The translations under genes were made by a program, and so were the position numbers. Positions 32,419 through 42,019 of a stretch of 64,000 nucleotides of DNA are shown one piece after another; the stretch's first letter is position 1, and each line of letters opens with the position of its first letter. The DNA comes from Martinezella tropici. GTDB taxonomy: Bacteria > Pseudomonadota > Alphaproteobacteria > Rhizobiales > Rhizobiaceae. The notes below the pieces were generated by a model that saw only the letters and a list, made by a program, of their open reading frames with translations, had not been told where the DNA came from and searched no databases. Where the stretch lies: the NCBI RefSeq assembly GCF_008370325.1, contig NZ_VNIP01000004.1:310001-374000 (forward strand), written 5' to 3'.

Positions 32419-33012
32419 TCAGGCCTTCTCGGTCCGCAAGCCTTCGAGGAATGTGCGGAAAGCCTCGACGGCCCGTTTCGATGTTGCCTCGGGATCGTCC
32501 GAATTGGCGATCCACTGCGCAGCGCTACTGCTTGCTGCATTGATGAGGCGGCCGCCGGCTTCCGGGTCAATCTCCACGATGATGCCCTCGTCTCGAAGGA
32601 CGCGAAGGCTTTGGGTAACGGTGGCGATGCAGCCGTTGGCGCTCGGCCATCCGGAGGGATCACCAAGCACGGCCGGGCCGTCGCGAAACATAATGCGTTG
32701 GATTTCCGGCTCCAGCGCCATCTCGACATATCCGACGTTCTCATCGACGAATGCCTGCCAACGCGATGGCGCCCTGGACGAGATCGCACAGAGCCTTGCG
32801 GTCATTTCCGCATCGATCTCGCTGATAACCGCCTGCAGCAACCCCTTCTTGTCACCGAAATGGTGGTATAGTGCCCCCCGCGTCAGTCCGGCGGCCGCTG
32901 TAAAGTCATCCATCGATGCGTCGGCATAGCCAACGCTACCGAATGCCTTACGGCCAGCTGCCAGCAGCTTGGCTCGCGTCTCGACGATCATTTCAGTACG
33001 GGGTTTGCGCAT
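32419..33012 (-). CDS. TetR-family repressor
   Basis: 197 residues. The N-terminal helix-turn-helix AGLTRGALYHHFGDKKGLLQAV is at residues 42-63, the most conserved part of TetR proteins. The C-terminal ligand domain includes the segment MFRDGPAVLGDPSGW seen in many drug/solvent-responsive members. It is divergent from an MFS exporter, with operator-like palindromes between them, so it probably represses the exporter and itself. Confidence 0.92.
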   Translation of the reverse strand: MRKPRTEMIVETRAKLLAAGRKAFGSVGYADASMDDFTAAAGLTRGALYHHFGDKKGLLQAVISEIDAEMTARLCAISSRAPSRWQAFVDENVGYVEMALEPEIQRIMFRDGPAVLGDPSGWPSANGCIATVTQSLRVLRDEGIIVEIDPEAGGRLINAASSSAAQWIANSDDPEATSKRAVEAFRTFLEGLRTEKA

Positions 33013-33044
33013 TACGTCTCCGTCGATGGCCTTACATAAATTCG

Positions 33045-33112
33045 CATACGTTGCGTATATTAGTTGACATACGCGGCGTATGCAATTATTTCATTCGCAT
33101 ACGCCGCGTATG
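33045..33112. promoter_or_regulatory. three TetR operator palindromes and an overlapping promoter
   Basis: Two exact 15-bp palindromes, CATACGCGGCGTATG (33068-33082) and CATACGCCGCGTATG (33098-33112), and one degenerate copy CATACGTTGCGTATA (33045-33059) fill the tetR-MFS gap. A plus-strand -35 hexamer TTGACA (33064-33069) is overlapped by the middle copy. Repressor bound there would block the exporter promoter, and the first copy faces tetR. Confidence 0.75.
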
Positions 33113-33147
33113 TCTGTGGCGACTCATCCAATCCAGGGAGCGTTACG

Positions 33148-34371
33148 ATGTCTAATCCATACCGCGAGATTTTCCGGGCGCCGGGTGCGAAAGGTTTTTC
33201 GACCGCAGCTTTCTTCGCGCGTATTCCCATTGCGATGGCTCCAATCGGCATCGTCGCCATGCTCTCTCAGACGCGCGGCGAATATTGGCTTGCCGGGGCG
33301 GTGTCCGCCACCTTCGCTTTGGCCAATGCATTTGTCTCGCCGCAGATATCGCGTCTTGTCGACCGGCTTGGCCAGCGTGCGGTGGTCGCACCGGCCACCA
33401 TTCTGTCGGTCATCGCCTTTGTCGTTCTCGTCATTGCCTCGAATCGGGATTGGCCGGCATGGACGCTGTTTGCCTCGGCCTTCCTTGCGGCCGCCATGCC
33501 GAGCATTCCAGCTATGGTGCGTGCGCGCTGGACGGAAATCTTCCGTGCCCGGCCTGAACTGAACACGGCCTTCGCTTTCGAATCCGCAGCCGATGAGCTC
33601 GTCTATATCGCCGGCGCTTCCCTTTCGGTCGGCCTCTCCGTCTCGCTGTTTCCGGAGGCCGGTATGCTTGTGAGCACGATCTTCCTTGCGCTGGGGACGA
33701 CGGCTTTCTTGCTGCAGCGCTCGACCGAGCCGAAGGTGCGCGTGTCTGGTTCTGATCATCCGCAACATTCGGCTATCCGGCTGCGCTCGGTCCAGATCAT
33801 CACGCTCGCCCTGATTTTCGTCGGCGCCACCTTCGCCACGGCGGAAGTGAGTGTCGTCGCCATCACCAAGCAGCTCGGCCAGCCCGGCGCCGCGAGCTTT
33901 GTCATCGGCGTCTATGCCCTCGGCTCGTTTATCGTCGGCCTAGTCATCGGCGCGCTGAACCCCAAGGCGCCGCTCCGGAGGCAGTTGCTGGTTGCTGTCG
34001 GCGTCCTTACCCTCACCTCCCTGCCGCTTCTCCTTGCCGGCACGTCGGTCGCTTTGCTTGCCTTTGCGGTTTTCCTGAGCGGCGTTGCCATCTCCCCGAC
34101 CTTCATCACCGCTTTCGGGCTGATCGAACGCCGGGTGCCGGAGGCGATGCTGACGGAAGGAGTGACCTGGATCATGACGGGCATTGGCATCGGCATGGCG
34201 CTCGGCGCCTTCGTTTCCGGCTGGATGGTCGATAATTTCGGACCGGCGAACGGCTTCTGGGTTTCGGTCGTATCGAGCGCGGTCACCGTCTTGATCGTAG
34301 CGCTCGGCCAAAAAAGCCTGTCAGGCGCGCGAGCGGCCGATGTTGCGTCCGTCAAGCAAGCCGCCGAATGA
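33148..34371 (+). CDS. major facilitator superfamily transporter (probable exporter)
   Basis: 407 residues from the ATG at 33148, which follows AGGGAG. About 12 hydrophobic helices. Inter-helix loop SRLVDRLGQRAVV near residue 75 matches the MFS loop 2-3 motif. Paired with a TetR repressor, it most likely expels a toxic small molecule or an intracellular metabolite. An upstream in-frame ATG at 33064 lies inside the operators and is unlikely. Confidence 0.9.
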   Translation: MSNPYREIFRAPGAKGFSTAAFFARIPIAMAPIGIVAMLSQTRGEYWLAGAVSATFALANAFVSPQISRLVDRLGQRAVVAPATILSVIAFVVLVIASNRDWPAWTLFASAFLAAAMPSIPAMVRARWTEIFRARPELNTAFAFESAADELVYIAGASLSVGLSVSLFPEAGMLVSTIFLALGTTAFLLQRSTEPKVRVSGSDHPQHSAIRLRSVQIITLALIFVGATFATAEVSVVAITKQLGQPGAASFVIGVYALGSFIVGLVIGALNPKAPLRRQLLVAVGVLTLTSLPLLLAGTSVALLAFAVFLSGVAISPTFITAFGLIERRVPEAMLTEGVTWIMTGIGIGMALGAFVSGWMVDNFGPANGFWVSVVSSAVTVLIVALGQKSLSGARAADVASVKQAAE

Positions 34372-34392
34372 GCGGAGCCGAAGACGAAACGA

Positions 34393-34421
34393 AGGTCCGG
34401 CCTGTCGAGCAAGCCGGACCT
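34393..34421. terminator. hairpin between convergent genes
   Basis: AGGTCCGGC and GCCGGACCT are perfect 9-base complements around an 11-base loop. It lies in the 82-bp gap where the MFS gene and the APC permease gene converge, and may end transcription from both sides. No long U run follows. Confidence 0.5.
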
Positions 34422-34453
34422 CAGTGCTGTGAGCGGGAGATTTGTCAGGGCCG

Positions 34454-36238
34454 CTATGCCGGTAACTGGAAGAACCAGTTGGCGATCAGCACGATGGCGA
34501 GGCCTCCCGCGAGTGCTAGATAGGGCAGGATTCCCGCTTTCCTGACACCCAGATCCTGGCCGATCAGCCCGAGATCGTCCATGGCGCCCGCCGGGAATTT
34601 GCCGCCGTCGCGCACATAGTGCCTGTAGGCGAAGACCGGCAGGATCAGGGCCGCGAAGGCAAAGCCGATCCAGAGCGCATTGGCATAGCCCCAAACCTTG
34701 GCGCCGGCGCCGAGGAAGAGGGCGTTGACGAAGGCAAGCACGGTGTTGAGGCCGAGGAGCCAGGACGGCGCTTTCCACGGACGCTCGATATGTCCGGAGT
34801 CCATGCGATGGATCCAGCCGGAATTGAGGTTGAGAAAATTGAAAATGATGTATCCGACGTTGGAAACGGCGAGCACGAAGAAATAGCCGCTGGTGTCGGA
34901 CGCGATGGCCAGAAGAAAGAGATTGAAGGCGAAGTCCGTCCACATCGCTCTCGTCGGCGCGCCGTTCTCGTTCACATGATCGAGATATTTCGGCAGCCAG
35001 CCGTCCTTCGAACCCTGATAGAGCGTGCGCGATGAGCCGGCCATCGCCGTCATGATGGCGAGGAACAGCGCCAGGATCATCAGGACGACGAGCAGCTGTG
35101 TGACGATGCGGCCGGCGCCGATGAGGCCGCCGAGCGCTTCACCGACGCCGGTGCCGTCGACGATGCCCGGCGCCAGCATGCCGGCATGGCCAAGAACGCC
35201 CTGGAAGGCGAAGGGCACGAGGAAGAAGAAGATGCAGCAGGCAAGGCCCGAATAGAAGATCGCCTTGAACGTATCCGTCTTCGGATTCTTGAGTTCGCGC
35301 GTATAGCAGACCGCCGTTTCGAAGCCGTAGGTCGACCAGGCGGCGATATAAAGGCCGCCGAGGAAGAGCGTCCAGCCGCCATTGCTCCAGGTGCCGTCAG
35401 TCGCGGCGTAAGCCGCTGTCGGCGGCAACAGGCCCGTGACGTTGGTGGAGACGATCTGGCCGCTGACGATCGGATAGACGCCGATGATCAGCAGCGGCAC
35501 GAGCACGATGATCGCCAGCCACTTCTGAACGCTTGCCGTCTCGGAAATGCCGCGATGCTGGATCGCGAAGATGATCAGCATCAGAATGCCGCCGATGAAG
35601 AAGGTGGCATTGATATTGGCGGTTGCGAGGAAGGGAATGTTGAAGCTGATGAGAGACCAGTTGCGGATGGCAGGCGTAAAGGCCGCAACGCCATCAGCGC
35701 TGAGCAGTGCCTTCACTGCGTCGTCGGGCGATGTACCGGCATGGGCCGCGATATATTCGGCAACACGCGGGCTATCGGCGGTGATCGACGCCGCATGCGC
35801 GCTGATCCAGCTGAGCACGGCCTGTGAGTCCGCCGCGGGAATGGGGAAGAATGCATTGAGGATATAACCGGCGGCGATGGCGCAGCCGAGCGAGAGTACC
35901 GGCGACCAGGCAAACCAGTTGCACCAGACGGAAAGCGGCGCGATGAACTTCGAATAACGCAGCCAGGCCGTCGCGCCATAGACCGAGGCGCCACCGGACT
36001 TGTTGCCGAACATGCCGGCAATTTCGGCATAGGTAAAGGATTGCAGGAAGCCCATGATCATCGAAATGATCCACACGACGAAGGCAAGCTTGCCTGTCGT
36101 GCCGGCGATGCCGCCGATGGAGAAGAGAACAAGCGGCGGCACGCCCGCAGCCACCCAGAACGCGCCCTTCCAGTCAAGCGCGCGTATAAGCTTTCCTTCG
36201 GTGCCAGCAGAAGCGCCAGCGTCCACGATATCCGTCAT
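34454..36238 (-). CDS. APC-superfamily permease, candidate methylated-amine importer
   Basis: 594 residues, about 12 transmembrane segments, from ATG 36238. The first helices WVAAGVPPLVLFSIGGIAGTTG and the GNKSGGASVYGATAWLRYS loop are typical of amino acid-polyamine-organocation permeases. A long polar insert (about residues 150-205) sits between helices. The gene is divergent from tdm with a shared 242-bp promoter region, so the natural guess is uptake of TMAO or another methylated amine. That role is inference: characterised TMAO uptake in roseobacters uses an ABC system (TmoXWV), absent from this window. Confidence 0.85.
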   Translation of the reverse strand: MTDIVDAGASAGTEGKLIRALDWKGAFWVAAGVPPLVLFSIGGIAGTTGKLAFVVWIISMIMGFLQSFTYAEIAGMFGNKSGGASVYGATAWLRYSKFIAPLSVWCNWFAWSPVLSLGCAIAAGYILNAFFPIPAADSQAVLSWISAHAASITADSPRVAEYIAAHAGTSPDDAVKALLSADGVAAFTPAIRNWSLISFNIPFLATANINATFFIGGILMLIIFAIQHRGISETASVQKWLAIIVLVPLLIIGVYPIVSGQIVSTNVTGLLPPTAAYAATDGTWSNGGWTLFLGGLYIAAWSTYGFETAVCYTRELKNPKTDTFKAIFYSGLACCIFFFLVPFAFQGVLGHAGMLAPGIVDGTGVGEALGGLIGAGRIVTQLLVVLMILALFLAIMTAMAGSSRTLYQGSKDGWLPKYLDHVNENGAPTRAMWTDFAFNLFLLAIASDTSGYFFVLAVSNVGYIIFNFLNLNSGWIHRMDSGHIERPWKAPSWLLGLNTVLAFVNALFLGAGAKVWGYANALWIGFAFAALILPVFAYRHYVRDGGKFPAGAMDDLGLIGQDLGVRKAGILPYLALAGGLAIVLIANWFFQLPA

Positions 36239-36380
36239 CGATGAAATTCCCCATTTTGTTCCGGACGTATCTCTCGTACGTCTCCCTGAACGTGCCTCCC
36301 ATGGCATTGCGGGGCGTGCTGGAGATTTTCGTGAGCCGAGTCTATGCGCGGTTTCCAGATACATGCCCTTTATGCATAGT

Positions 36381-36395
36381 GAAGATATTTTCTTT
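36381..36395. promoter_or_regulatory. candidate operator upstream of tdm
   Basis: GAAG-ATATTTT-CTTT is an AT-rich imperfect palindrome with purine left and pyrimidine right arms. It resembles boxes at 47346-47360 and 53747-53767, all in promoters of methylated-amine genes. It lies 86 bases before the tdm start, between tdm and the permease. Confidence 0.35.
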
Positions 36396-36480
36396 TTAGT
36401 CAATATCCCTTTACTTTCGGATGGCATTTTGTCAGCATGATTCCGGTGTCCTGACGGACGTCATTTCCCGAGAGGACTTG

Positions 36481-38850
36481 ATGCGAGATCTCCAGCCGCC
36501 AATAGCCGGAATACGGCCGATTTCGGCGAGCATTGTGCGCTATCCGGGCCTTCCAGCCCTGCCGCAAGATACTGAACGCTATCGCTGCAAGGGCGGTGGA
36601 TCGCTGGTTGTGCGCGTCGAGCCCGGCGATCGGGTTTCGGTGACTGATAGCGAGGGTGGCCAGGTCTGCGAGCTCACCTTCCTCGACGAGACAGGCCGCT
36701 TTCAATCCACAGGCTTGGGGTCTGCATTCACCGGAGAAGCGACGGGTCTGAAAGCCATTCTTTCCTCGGGAGATGAGAGTGCCAATCGCACGCGCGCAAC
36801 ATTGGAGCGACGCGGCGCAGACCTAGCATCCGCAGCAGCATTGCACCTTTTCGGCGGGTCATCGCCTGCCGGTAGCACGGCGGAATTCACCATCGCGCTC
36901 AAGGGCCTGCTGATCGCCTGCGCGCCGGGAACAGCCATGTCGCCGGAAGCGCAGGATACGGCGACGCCCATCGAGGTCAGGATGCGCCGCACGACGATCC
37001 TGCGCGACTATGCCTCCGCGCTGCCCGAACCACTCGCCGACCCGATTGAGGATATCCGCATCCGGGCCGCGACCGCTTCGGCCTATTTCGTTCGCGCCGG
37101 CGAATATATCCAGATCATCGATGTCTATGGCCGGCAATGCACCGACTTCCAGGCGTTTTCCGCCCGCAAAGTCGACAAGGGTCTTGATCGCGCGCTCGAT
37201 TCCACGGTAACCCGCACTCTGCTCGGCCGCAGCTATCCAGCACCCGGCTTGCCGTCCAAGGCCTTCGACCGCGATTTCGAGCCACTGGTGGAAATCGTCC
37301 AGGATACGGTCGGCCGCCATGACGCCTTCGCCACCGCCTGCAATTCCCGTTATTACGACGACATGGGCTATCCGGGCCACGTGAACTGCACCGACAATTT
37401 CAACGCGGCACTTGCGTCCTACGGTATTGCCGGCCGCAAGGGCTGGGAGGCGCTCAACTATTTCTACAACACCAATGTCGATCACAATAACCAGCTCTAT
37501 CTCGACGAGCCCTGGTCGAGACCGGGCGACTACGTCCTGATGCGGGCTCTAACGGATCTCGTCTGCGTCTCCTCCTCCTGCCCCGATGACATCGATGCAG
37601 CCAATGGCTGGGACCCGACCGATATCCACGTGCGCACCTTTTCCGGCAAAGAAAAATTCACACGAGCGGTGGCCTATCGCATGACCCCTGACGCCGACCC
37701 CGAACTGACGCGGGAAACCGCGTTCCACCCGCGCCTTTCCGCCCTAACGCGCGATTACACCGAATATCGCGGCTTCTGGCTGCCGAGCCGTTTCTCCTCG
37801 GAAGGGCCGGTCGAGGAATATTGGGCCTGCCGCGAACGCGCCGTGGTGATGGACCTCTCGCCGCTGCGCAAGTTTGAGGTTACAGGGCCGGATGCTGAGG
37901 AATTGCTGCAATATTGCCTGACGCGCGACGTGCGCAAGCTCTCGACCGGTCAGGTCGTCTATTCCGCCATGTGCTACGAACATGGCGGCATGATCGACGA
38001 CGGCACGCTGTTTCGCCTCGGCGACAAGAATTTCCGCTGGATCGGCGGCGATGACTATAGCGGCATCTGGCTGCGCGAGCAGGCCGAGAAAAAAGGCTTC
38101 AAGGCCTGGGTCCGGTCGTCCACCGACCAGATGCACAATATCGCCCTGCAGGGCCCGAAGAGCCGCGATATCCTCAAGGAGATCATCTGGACGGCGCCGC
38201 GTCAGCCGACGATCGGCGAGCTCGAATGGTTCCGTTTCGCAGTCGGCCGCATCGGCAATTTCGAGGGAGCACCAGTCGTCGTGTCGCGTACCGGCTATAC
38301 CGGCGAACTCGGTTACGAGATCTTCTGCCACCCGAAGGATGCGGCCACCGTCTTCGACGCCGTCTGGAAAGCCGGTGAGCCATATGGGCTGAAGCCCATG
38401 GGCCTGGAGGCGCTGGACATGGTGCGTATCGAGGCCGGCCTGGTCTTCGCCCATCATGAATTCGACGATCAGACCGATCCTTTTGAAGCCGGCATCGGTT
38501 TCACCGTTCCCCTGAAATCCAAGCAGGATGATTTCATCGGACGCGAGGCATTGATCAGGCGAAAGGAAAATCCGCGTCATCTGATGGTCGGGCTTGATAT
38601 AGAAGCCAATGAAGCCGTCGGACATGGTGATTGCATCCATATAGGCCGCGCGCAGATCGGCGTGATTACCAGCGCAACCCGCTCACCGATCCTGGGCAAG
38701 ACCATCGCGCTTGCTCGGGTCGACGTCACGCATGCGGGGGTCGGCACCAAGGTCGAGATCGGCAAGCTGGATGGTCAGCAGAAGCGGCTTCCCGCCGTCA
38801 TCGTGCCGCTGTCTCACTACGATCCGCAGAAGTCGCGACCGCGATCCTAA
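36481..38850 (+). CDS. tdm: trimethylamine N-oxide demethylase Tdm (DUF1989-GcvT fusion)
   Basis: 789 residues. Converts TMAO to dimethylamine and formaldehyde, the C-terminal part capturing the C1 unit on tetrahydrofolate. The N-terminal half carries two DUF1989-like modules (about 35-175 and 195-390) with cysteines at 220, 287, 303, 362 and 367 as likely zinc ligands and the segment GYPGHVNCTDNFNAAL. The C-terminal half (about 415-785) is a GcvT aminomethyltransferase fold (MDLSPLRKFEVTGPDAEELL, SRTGYTGELGYEIF). Start at 36481 has GAGAGG upstream; an ATG at 36421 would add 20 residues. The pathway neighbours (tmm, dmm, gmaS, mgs, mgd) support this call strongly. Confidence 0.85.
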   Translation: MRDLQPPIAGIRPISASIVRYPGLPALPQDTERYRCKGGGSLVVRVEPGDRVSVTDSEGGQVCELTFLDETGRFQSTGLGSAFTGEATGLKAILSSGDESANRTRATLERRGADLASAAALHLFGGSSPAGSTAEFTIALKGLLIACAPGTAMSPEAQDTATPIEVRMRRTTILRDYASALPEPLADPIEDIRIRAATASAYFVRAGEYIQIIDVYGRQCTDFQAFSARKVDKGLDRALDSTVTRTLLGRSYPAPGLPSKAFDRDFEPLVEIVQDTVGRHDAFATACNSRYYDDMGYPGHVNCTDNFNAALASYGIAGRKGWEALNYFYNTNVDHNNQLYLDEPWSRPGDYVLMRALTDLVCVSSSCPDDIDAANGWDPTDIHVRTFSGKEKFTRAVAYRMTPDADPELTRETAFHPRLSALTRDYTEYRGFWLPSRFSSEGPVEEYWACRERAVVMDLSPLRKFEVTGPDAEELLQYCLTRDVRKLSTGQVVYSAMCYEHGGMIDDGTLFRLGDKNFRWIGGDDYSGIWLREQAEKKGFKAWVRSSTDQMHNIALQGPKSRDILKEIIWTAPRQPTIGELEWFRFAVGRIGNFEGAPVVVSRTGYTGELGYEIFCHPKDAATVFDAVWKAGEPYGLKPMGLEALDMVRIEAGLVFAHHEFDDQTDPFEAGIGFTVPLKSKQDDFIGREALIRRKENPRHLMVGLDIEANEAVGHGDCIHIGRAQIGVITSATRSPILGKTIALARVDVTHAGVGTKVEIGKLDGQQKRLPAVIVPLSHYDPQKSRPRS

Positions 38851-39275
38851 CTTGCAACAACGTCACAGCCTCTGAGGCCTGTGCGCGGTTGGGCCTTCCA
38901 GTTGAATTTGCTCTATCTACTTCTAGTGGAGGACGCAGGCTGTCCGAGTGAAATTTCGAACGTGGCTCGGTTTTTTCAGCCTCCACGATCGCGCGAACGA
39001 TGGAGAGACCAGGCCGGGGCGCCCTTCTTCAACAGAGCGGATCACGTGGCTCTCCGGTACTCTTCGGAGCCCCCGGGGAGCGATAACGCCGTCAAGTCAT
39101 GACCCGTCATTCATTACGCTCGGATTTAGCCGACGCGTGGAACTTGCGATATATAATTCTGTATCAAGGATTGCATGCCATCGGAATCCTATATCATCAA
39201 TGTTGACTTTGAATTGTCAGCGAGTTAGATACTGAATTCTTATCATAGGGTCTATTTGATTTAGGATGCTATATC
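38851..39275. other. 425-bp AT-richer gap between tdm and hipB
   Basis: No convincing gene. The right part (39150-39275) is AT-rich and carries the hipBA promoter. The nonamer CTATATCAT occurs twice, at 39189-39197 and at 39269-39277 overlapping the hipB start codon, and may mark HipB binding sites. The left part is GC-rich debris-like sequence. Confidence 0.45.
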
Positions 39276-39866
39276 ATGTCCTACCAGAGCGAGAGCTTGA
39301 TCGCGCAGGCTCGCGAGGCCCGTGAAGCCTTAGGCGTAAGCCAGCGCGTGCTTGGTGAGCGGGCGGGGCTGACGCAGAGCCATATCTCCCAAATCGAGAG
39401 TGGAAAGATGGAGCCAGGACTGTCGAGCTTCATCGATATGACCCGTGCGCTCGATCTCGAGCTCATGCTGGTGCCAAAAAAACTCGTGCCTGGGGTGCTC
39501 GGCCTGGTCAAGGCGCAGGCAACGCCGGATATGCACATCCATGCCGCTCAGTCCAACGATAAGCGCTTTGCTCGAGCCGAGCGAATGATCAAGAAGATGA
39601 AGCACCTCTACGGGAGCTCGGCCGACCTGGATCGCATCGAGGAGACGGTGCGCTTCTTGCGCCGAGTGAACCTCGGCGATCAGGAGATGCGGCTGGTGCG
39701 CGAGCTGATTGCCCGCCTCGAGCGATCCCAAGCCAGCGAGCAGGCGGCGGCCGTCGTCCGCGACATCGCGCAGAACCTGCGCAGGCTGCGCAATTCCATC
39801 ACTCATCGCGTGTCTCCCGAACCGAGGCCAGCCTATTCGCTGGACGACGGAGACGATGATGCCTGA
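39276..39866 (+). CDS. hipB: HipB-like antitoxin, XRE-type helix-turn-helix
   Basis: 196 residues, much longer than E. coli HipB (88). The helix-turn-helix SQRVLGERAGLTQSHISQIESGKMEPGLSSF is at residues 22-52. The remainder is a charged helical extension (MIKKMKHLYGSS, RFLRRVNLGDQEMRLVRELIARLERSQ) of unknown purpose. It overlaps hipA by 8 bases. It should neutralise HipA and repress the pair. Confidence 0.85.
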   Translation: MSYQSESLIAQAREAREALGVSQRVLGERAGLTQSHISQIESGKMEPGLSSFIDMTRALDLELMLVPKKLVPGVLGLVKAQATPDMHIHAAQSNDKRFARAERMIKKMKHLYGSSADLDRIEETVRFLRRVNLGDQEMRLVRELIARLERSQASEQAAAVVRDIAQNLRRLRNSITHRVSPEPRPAYSLDDGDDDA

Positions 39867-41088
39867 CGTCTCGGTTCTCGATGTGCGGCTCTACGACGAG
39901 CCTATCGGCACACTCACCCATCTGCAGGGCGATCGGACGATCTTTGCGTTCAACGAGGACTATGTCGCGAATCCCGAGCGGCCTACCCTGAGCCTGTCGT
40001 TCAAGGATAACCTGGGAGGGCTCATCACCAATATTCGTCCAACCCAGCGGGTGGTGCTTCCGTATTTCTCCAACCTGCTACCCGAGGGCGGCCTGCGGCG
40101 CTATCTCGCCGAGCGGGCAGGGGTCAAACAGCAACGCGAATTCTTCCTGCTCTGGGTGCTGGGCCTCGACCTTCCGGGAGCGCTGTCGATCCATCCGGCA
40201 GCCGGCGAAGCGCTACCGCTGGGTGCGGGTGACGACTTGCCGGATGACGCCAAACCCAACGCCTTGCGGTTTTCGCTCGCTGGTGTCCAGCTCAAGTTCT
40301 CCGCGCTGGAAAACACTGGCAAGGGCGGCGGCCTGACCATTCCCGCTGAGGGCGTGGGGGGCTCCTGGATCGTAAAGCTTCCATCCCAGCAATTCGCCGG
40401 TGTACCGGAGAACGAATTCTCCATGATGACGATCGCCGGCATGATCGGCATGGACGTGCCGGTCATCAACCTCCTCGATCTCGATGCGATCGCCGGTATC
40501 CCCGAAGGCATCGGCGAACTGAAGGGACCCGCATTGGCAGTGAGCCGTTTCGACCGCACGGCCGACGGTCCGGTACACACAGAGGATTTCGCCCAGGTCT
40601 TCGGCGTCTTTCCGGACGACAAGTACAAGCGCGCCAGCTACGCCAATATCGCACGCGTGATCGGCACCGAGGCGGGTGACGCCGGGGCCGCCGAGTTCAT
40701 CCGGCGGCTCGTGTTCAGCGCGCTGACAGGAAATGGCGACATGCATCTCAAGAACTGGTCACTGATCTATCCGGACCGGCGATCGGCCGCGCTTTCGCCG
40801 GCCTACGACCTGGTGTCGACCATCCCCTACATGAAGGACGAGGATACGGCCGCCCTCAATTTCTCTCGGACAAAGAAGATGGCCGAGTTCGATAGAGACG
40901 AACTTCGGCACTTGGCGGCCAAGGCACTTCTCCCGGAAAAACTCGTTATCGACACCGCTGCCGAAACTGTCCAGCGATTTCAGCAAGTGTGGGAGGCCGA
41001 GAAACGGCATCTTCCATTCGCCGCCACGGTCGCGAAGGCGATCGATGTCCACGCACGGACGGTGCCGCTCTACCGCGAACTCGCATAG
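39859..41088 (+). CDS. hipA: HipA-family serine/threonine kinase toxin
   Basis: 409 residues, close to the usual 400-440. The N-terminal subdomain (VLDVRLYDEPIGTLTHL) and kinase core are complete. The mobile P-loop segment RFSLAGVQLKFSAL is near residue 137, the catalytic loop GNGDMHLKNWSLI near residue 295, and the metal-binding PAYDLVST follows. HipA kinases phosphorylate an aminoacyl-tRNA synthetase and stop translation, giving dormancy. Start at 39859 (an ATG at 39856 is adjacent). The module is inserted between tdm and the rest of the amine genes. Confidence 0.9.
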   Translation: MPDVSVLDVRLYDEPIGTLTHLQGDRTIFAFNEDYVANPERPTLSLSFKDNLGGLITNIRPTQRVVLPYFSNLLPEGGLRRYLAERAGVKQQREFFLLWVLGLDLPGALSIHPAAGEALPLGAGDDLPDDAKPNALRFSLAGVQLKFSALENTGKGGGLTIPAEGVGGSWIVKLPSQQFAGVPENEFSMMTIAGMIGMDVPVINLLDLDAIAGIPEGIGELKGPALAVSRFDRTADGPVHTEDFAQVFGVFPDDKYKRASYANIARVIGTEAGDAGAAEFIRRLVFSALTGNGDMHLKNWSLIYPDRRSAALSPAYDLVSTIPYMKDEDTAALNFSRTKKMAEFDRDELRHLAAKALLPEKLVIDTAAETVQRFQQVWEAEKRHLPFAATVAKAIDVHARTVPLYRELA

Positions 41089-41419
41089 GCGGAGGTTGGT
41101 TATGACTCGAGCGGTGCGGCTCATCTACGTCCAGGTGGCGCATCGGAAAGAACACTTGCCTGGAACGACATCGAAGTAGACCTAACGCATTTTAGTGCAT
41201 TGCGCGCCGCTCATCAGAGGGGTGACCGTGACGGGAGCCAGTCTTTCTCGTCATGAACAACCCAGCTCCGCACGACCCTCTCACCGCCAAGTCGCTGCCG
41301 CCGATTGGTGGAATTCACATGCTTCAGCTTTTCTTTTGAAGAAGCGCTTGTTTGAGGCATCTGGGAAAAGCGAGCGAGCCTATCGGCCGTATTGAGGCAG
41401 GAGGCCGCACTTCCGAGCT
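41089..41419. other. 331-bp gap after hipA, no gene seen
   Basis: Lies between convergent hipA and the PAS gene. Short frames only, with no hairpin followed by U residues that I can support. It may contain the right junction of the hipBA insertion. Confidence 0.4.
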
Positions 41420-42019
41420 TTAATCGGATTTCTTCTGCGCCGCCGAGATTGCACGCGCGGCCTCTTCCGAGGAGTTGGCAAGCGTGCGCATCTCCGCCGC
41501 CAATACAGCGAAGCCCGATCCGGCCGTGCCCGCTCTTGCCGCCTCGATGCCGGCATTGACGGCAAGCAGCTTCAAATAGCGCAGCGACTGCAGGATCTCG
41601 TTGGTCTTCGATGCCGTGACCCGCATGTCCGCGGTCTGCTCGTCGAGGCGCTGATAGAGCGATTCGATGTTGATGATGCTGCCTTCGAGATAAAGAAGCT
41701 CCCCTGCTTCGTCCCATACGCCGCCGCCGGTCTCCGTCACCCAGATTAGATGTCCTTCACGGTGGCGTATGCGATATTCCATCGTCCAGTCAGTACGGCT
41801 TGCCAAAGCTTTACCGACAAGTTCATCCATGAGGGGAACGTCCTCCTCGTACATGATGGAGGTAAAGGTCCGCGCGCGGTTGCCGACGATTTCGTCGGCG
41901 GGATAGCCGAAAATGCGCTCGATGCCGTCGGTCATGTCAAGCATCGTATAGTTTTCGTCCGCGCGGCAACGGTAGAGAAAGCCGGCCATGCGGCCGAGAA
42001 CGCTTGTCTGAAAATCCAT
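41420..42019 (-). CDS. PAS-domain protein with partial chemotaxis-receptor signalling helix
   Basis: About 199 residues from the ATG at 42019; the frame is open to 42175, so the start is uncertain. Residues 10-115 form a PAS_3 domain (GIERIFGYPADEIVGN, then WTMEYRIRHREGHLIWV). The C terminus (KTNEILQSLRYLKLLAVNAGIEAARAG and GFAVLAAEMRTLAN) matches the central hairpin of methyl-accepting chemotaxis proteins, including the NxxIEAAR and FAVVA-like motif, but ends soon after. It is a soluble, short MCP-like sensor. Located just downstream of tmm; a flavin- or redox-linked sensing role would be speculation. Confidence 0.7.
   Translation of the reverse strand: MDFQTSVLGRMAGFLYRCRADENYTMLDMTDGIERIFGYPADEIVGNRARTFTSIMYEEDVPLMDELVGKALASRTDWTMEYRIRHREGHLIWVTETGGGVWDEAGELLYLEGSIINIESLYQRLDEQTADMRVTASKTNEILQSLRYLKLLAVNAGIEAARAGTAGSGFAVLAAEMRTLANSSEEAARAISAAQKKSD

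Noticed and set aside
33045..33112. Short repeated units as a CRISPR-like array
   Set aside because: The repeats are self-palindromic, 15 bp long, unevenly spaced and placed exactly at a tetR-MFS promoter. They are operators.
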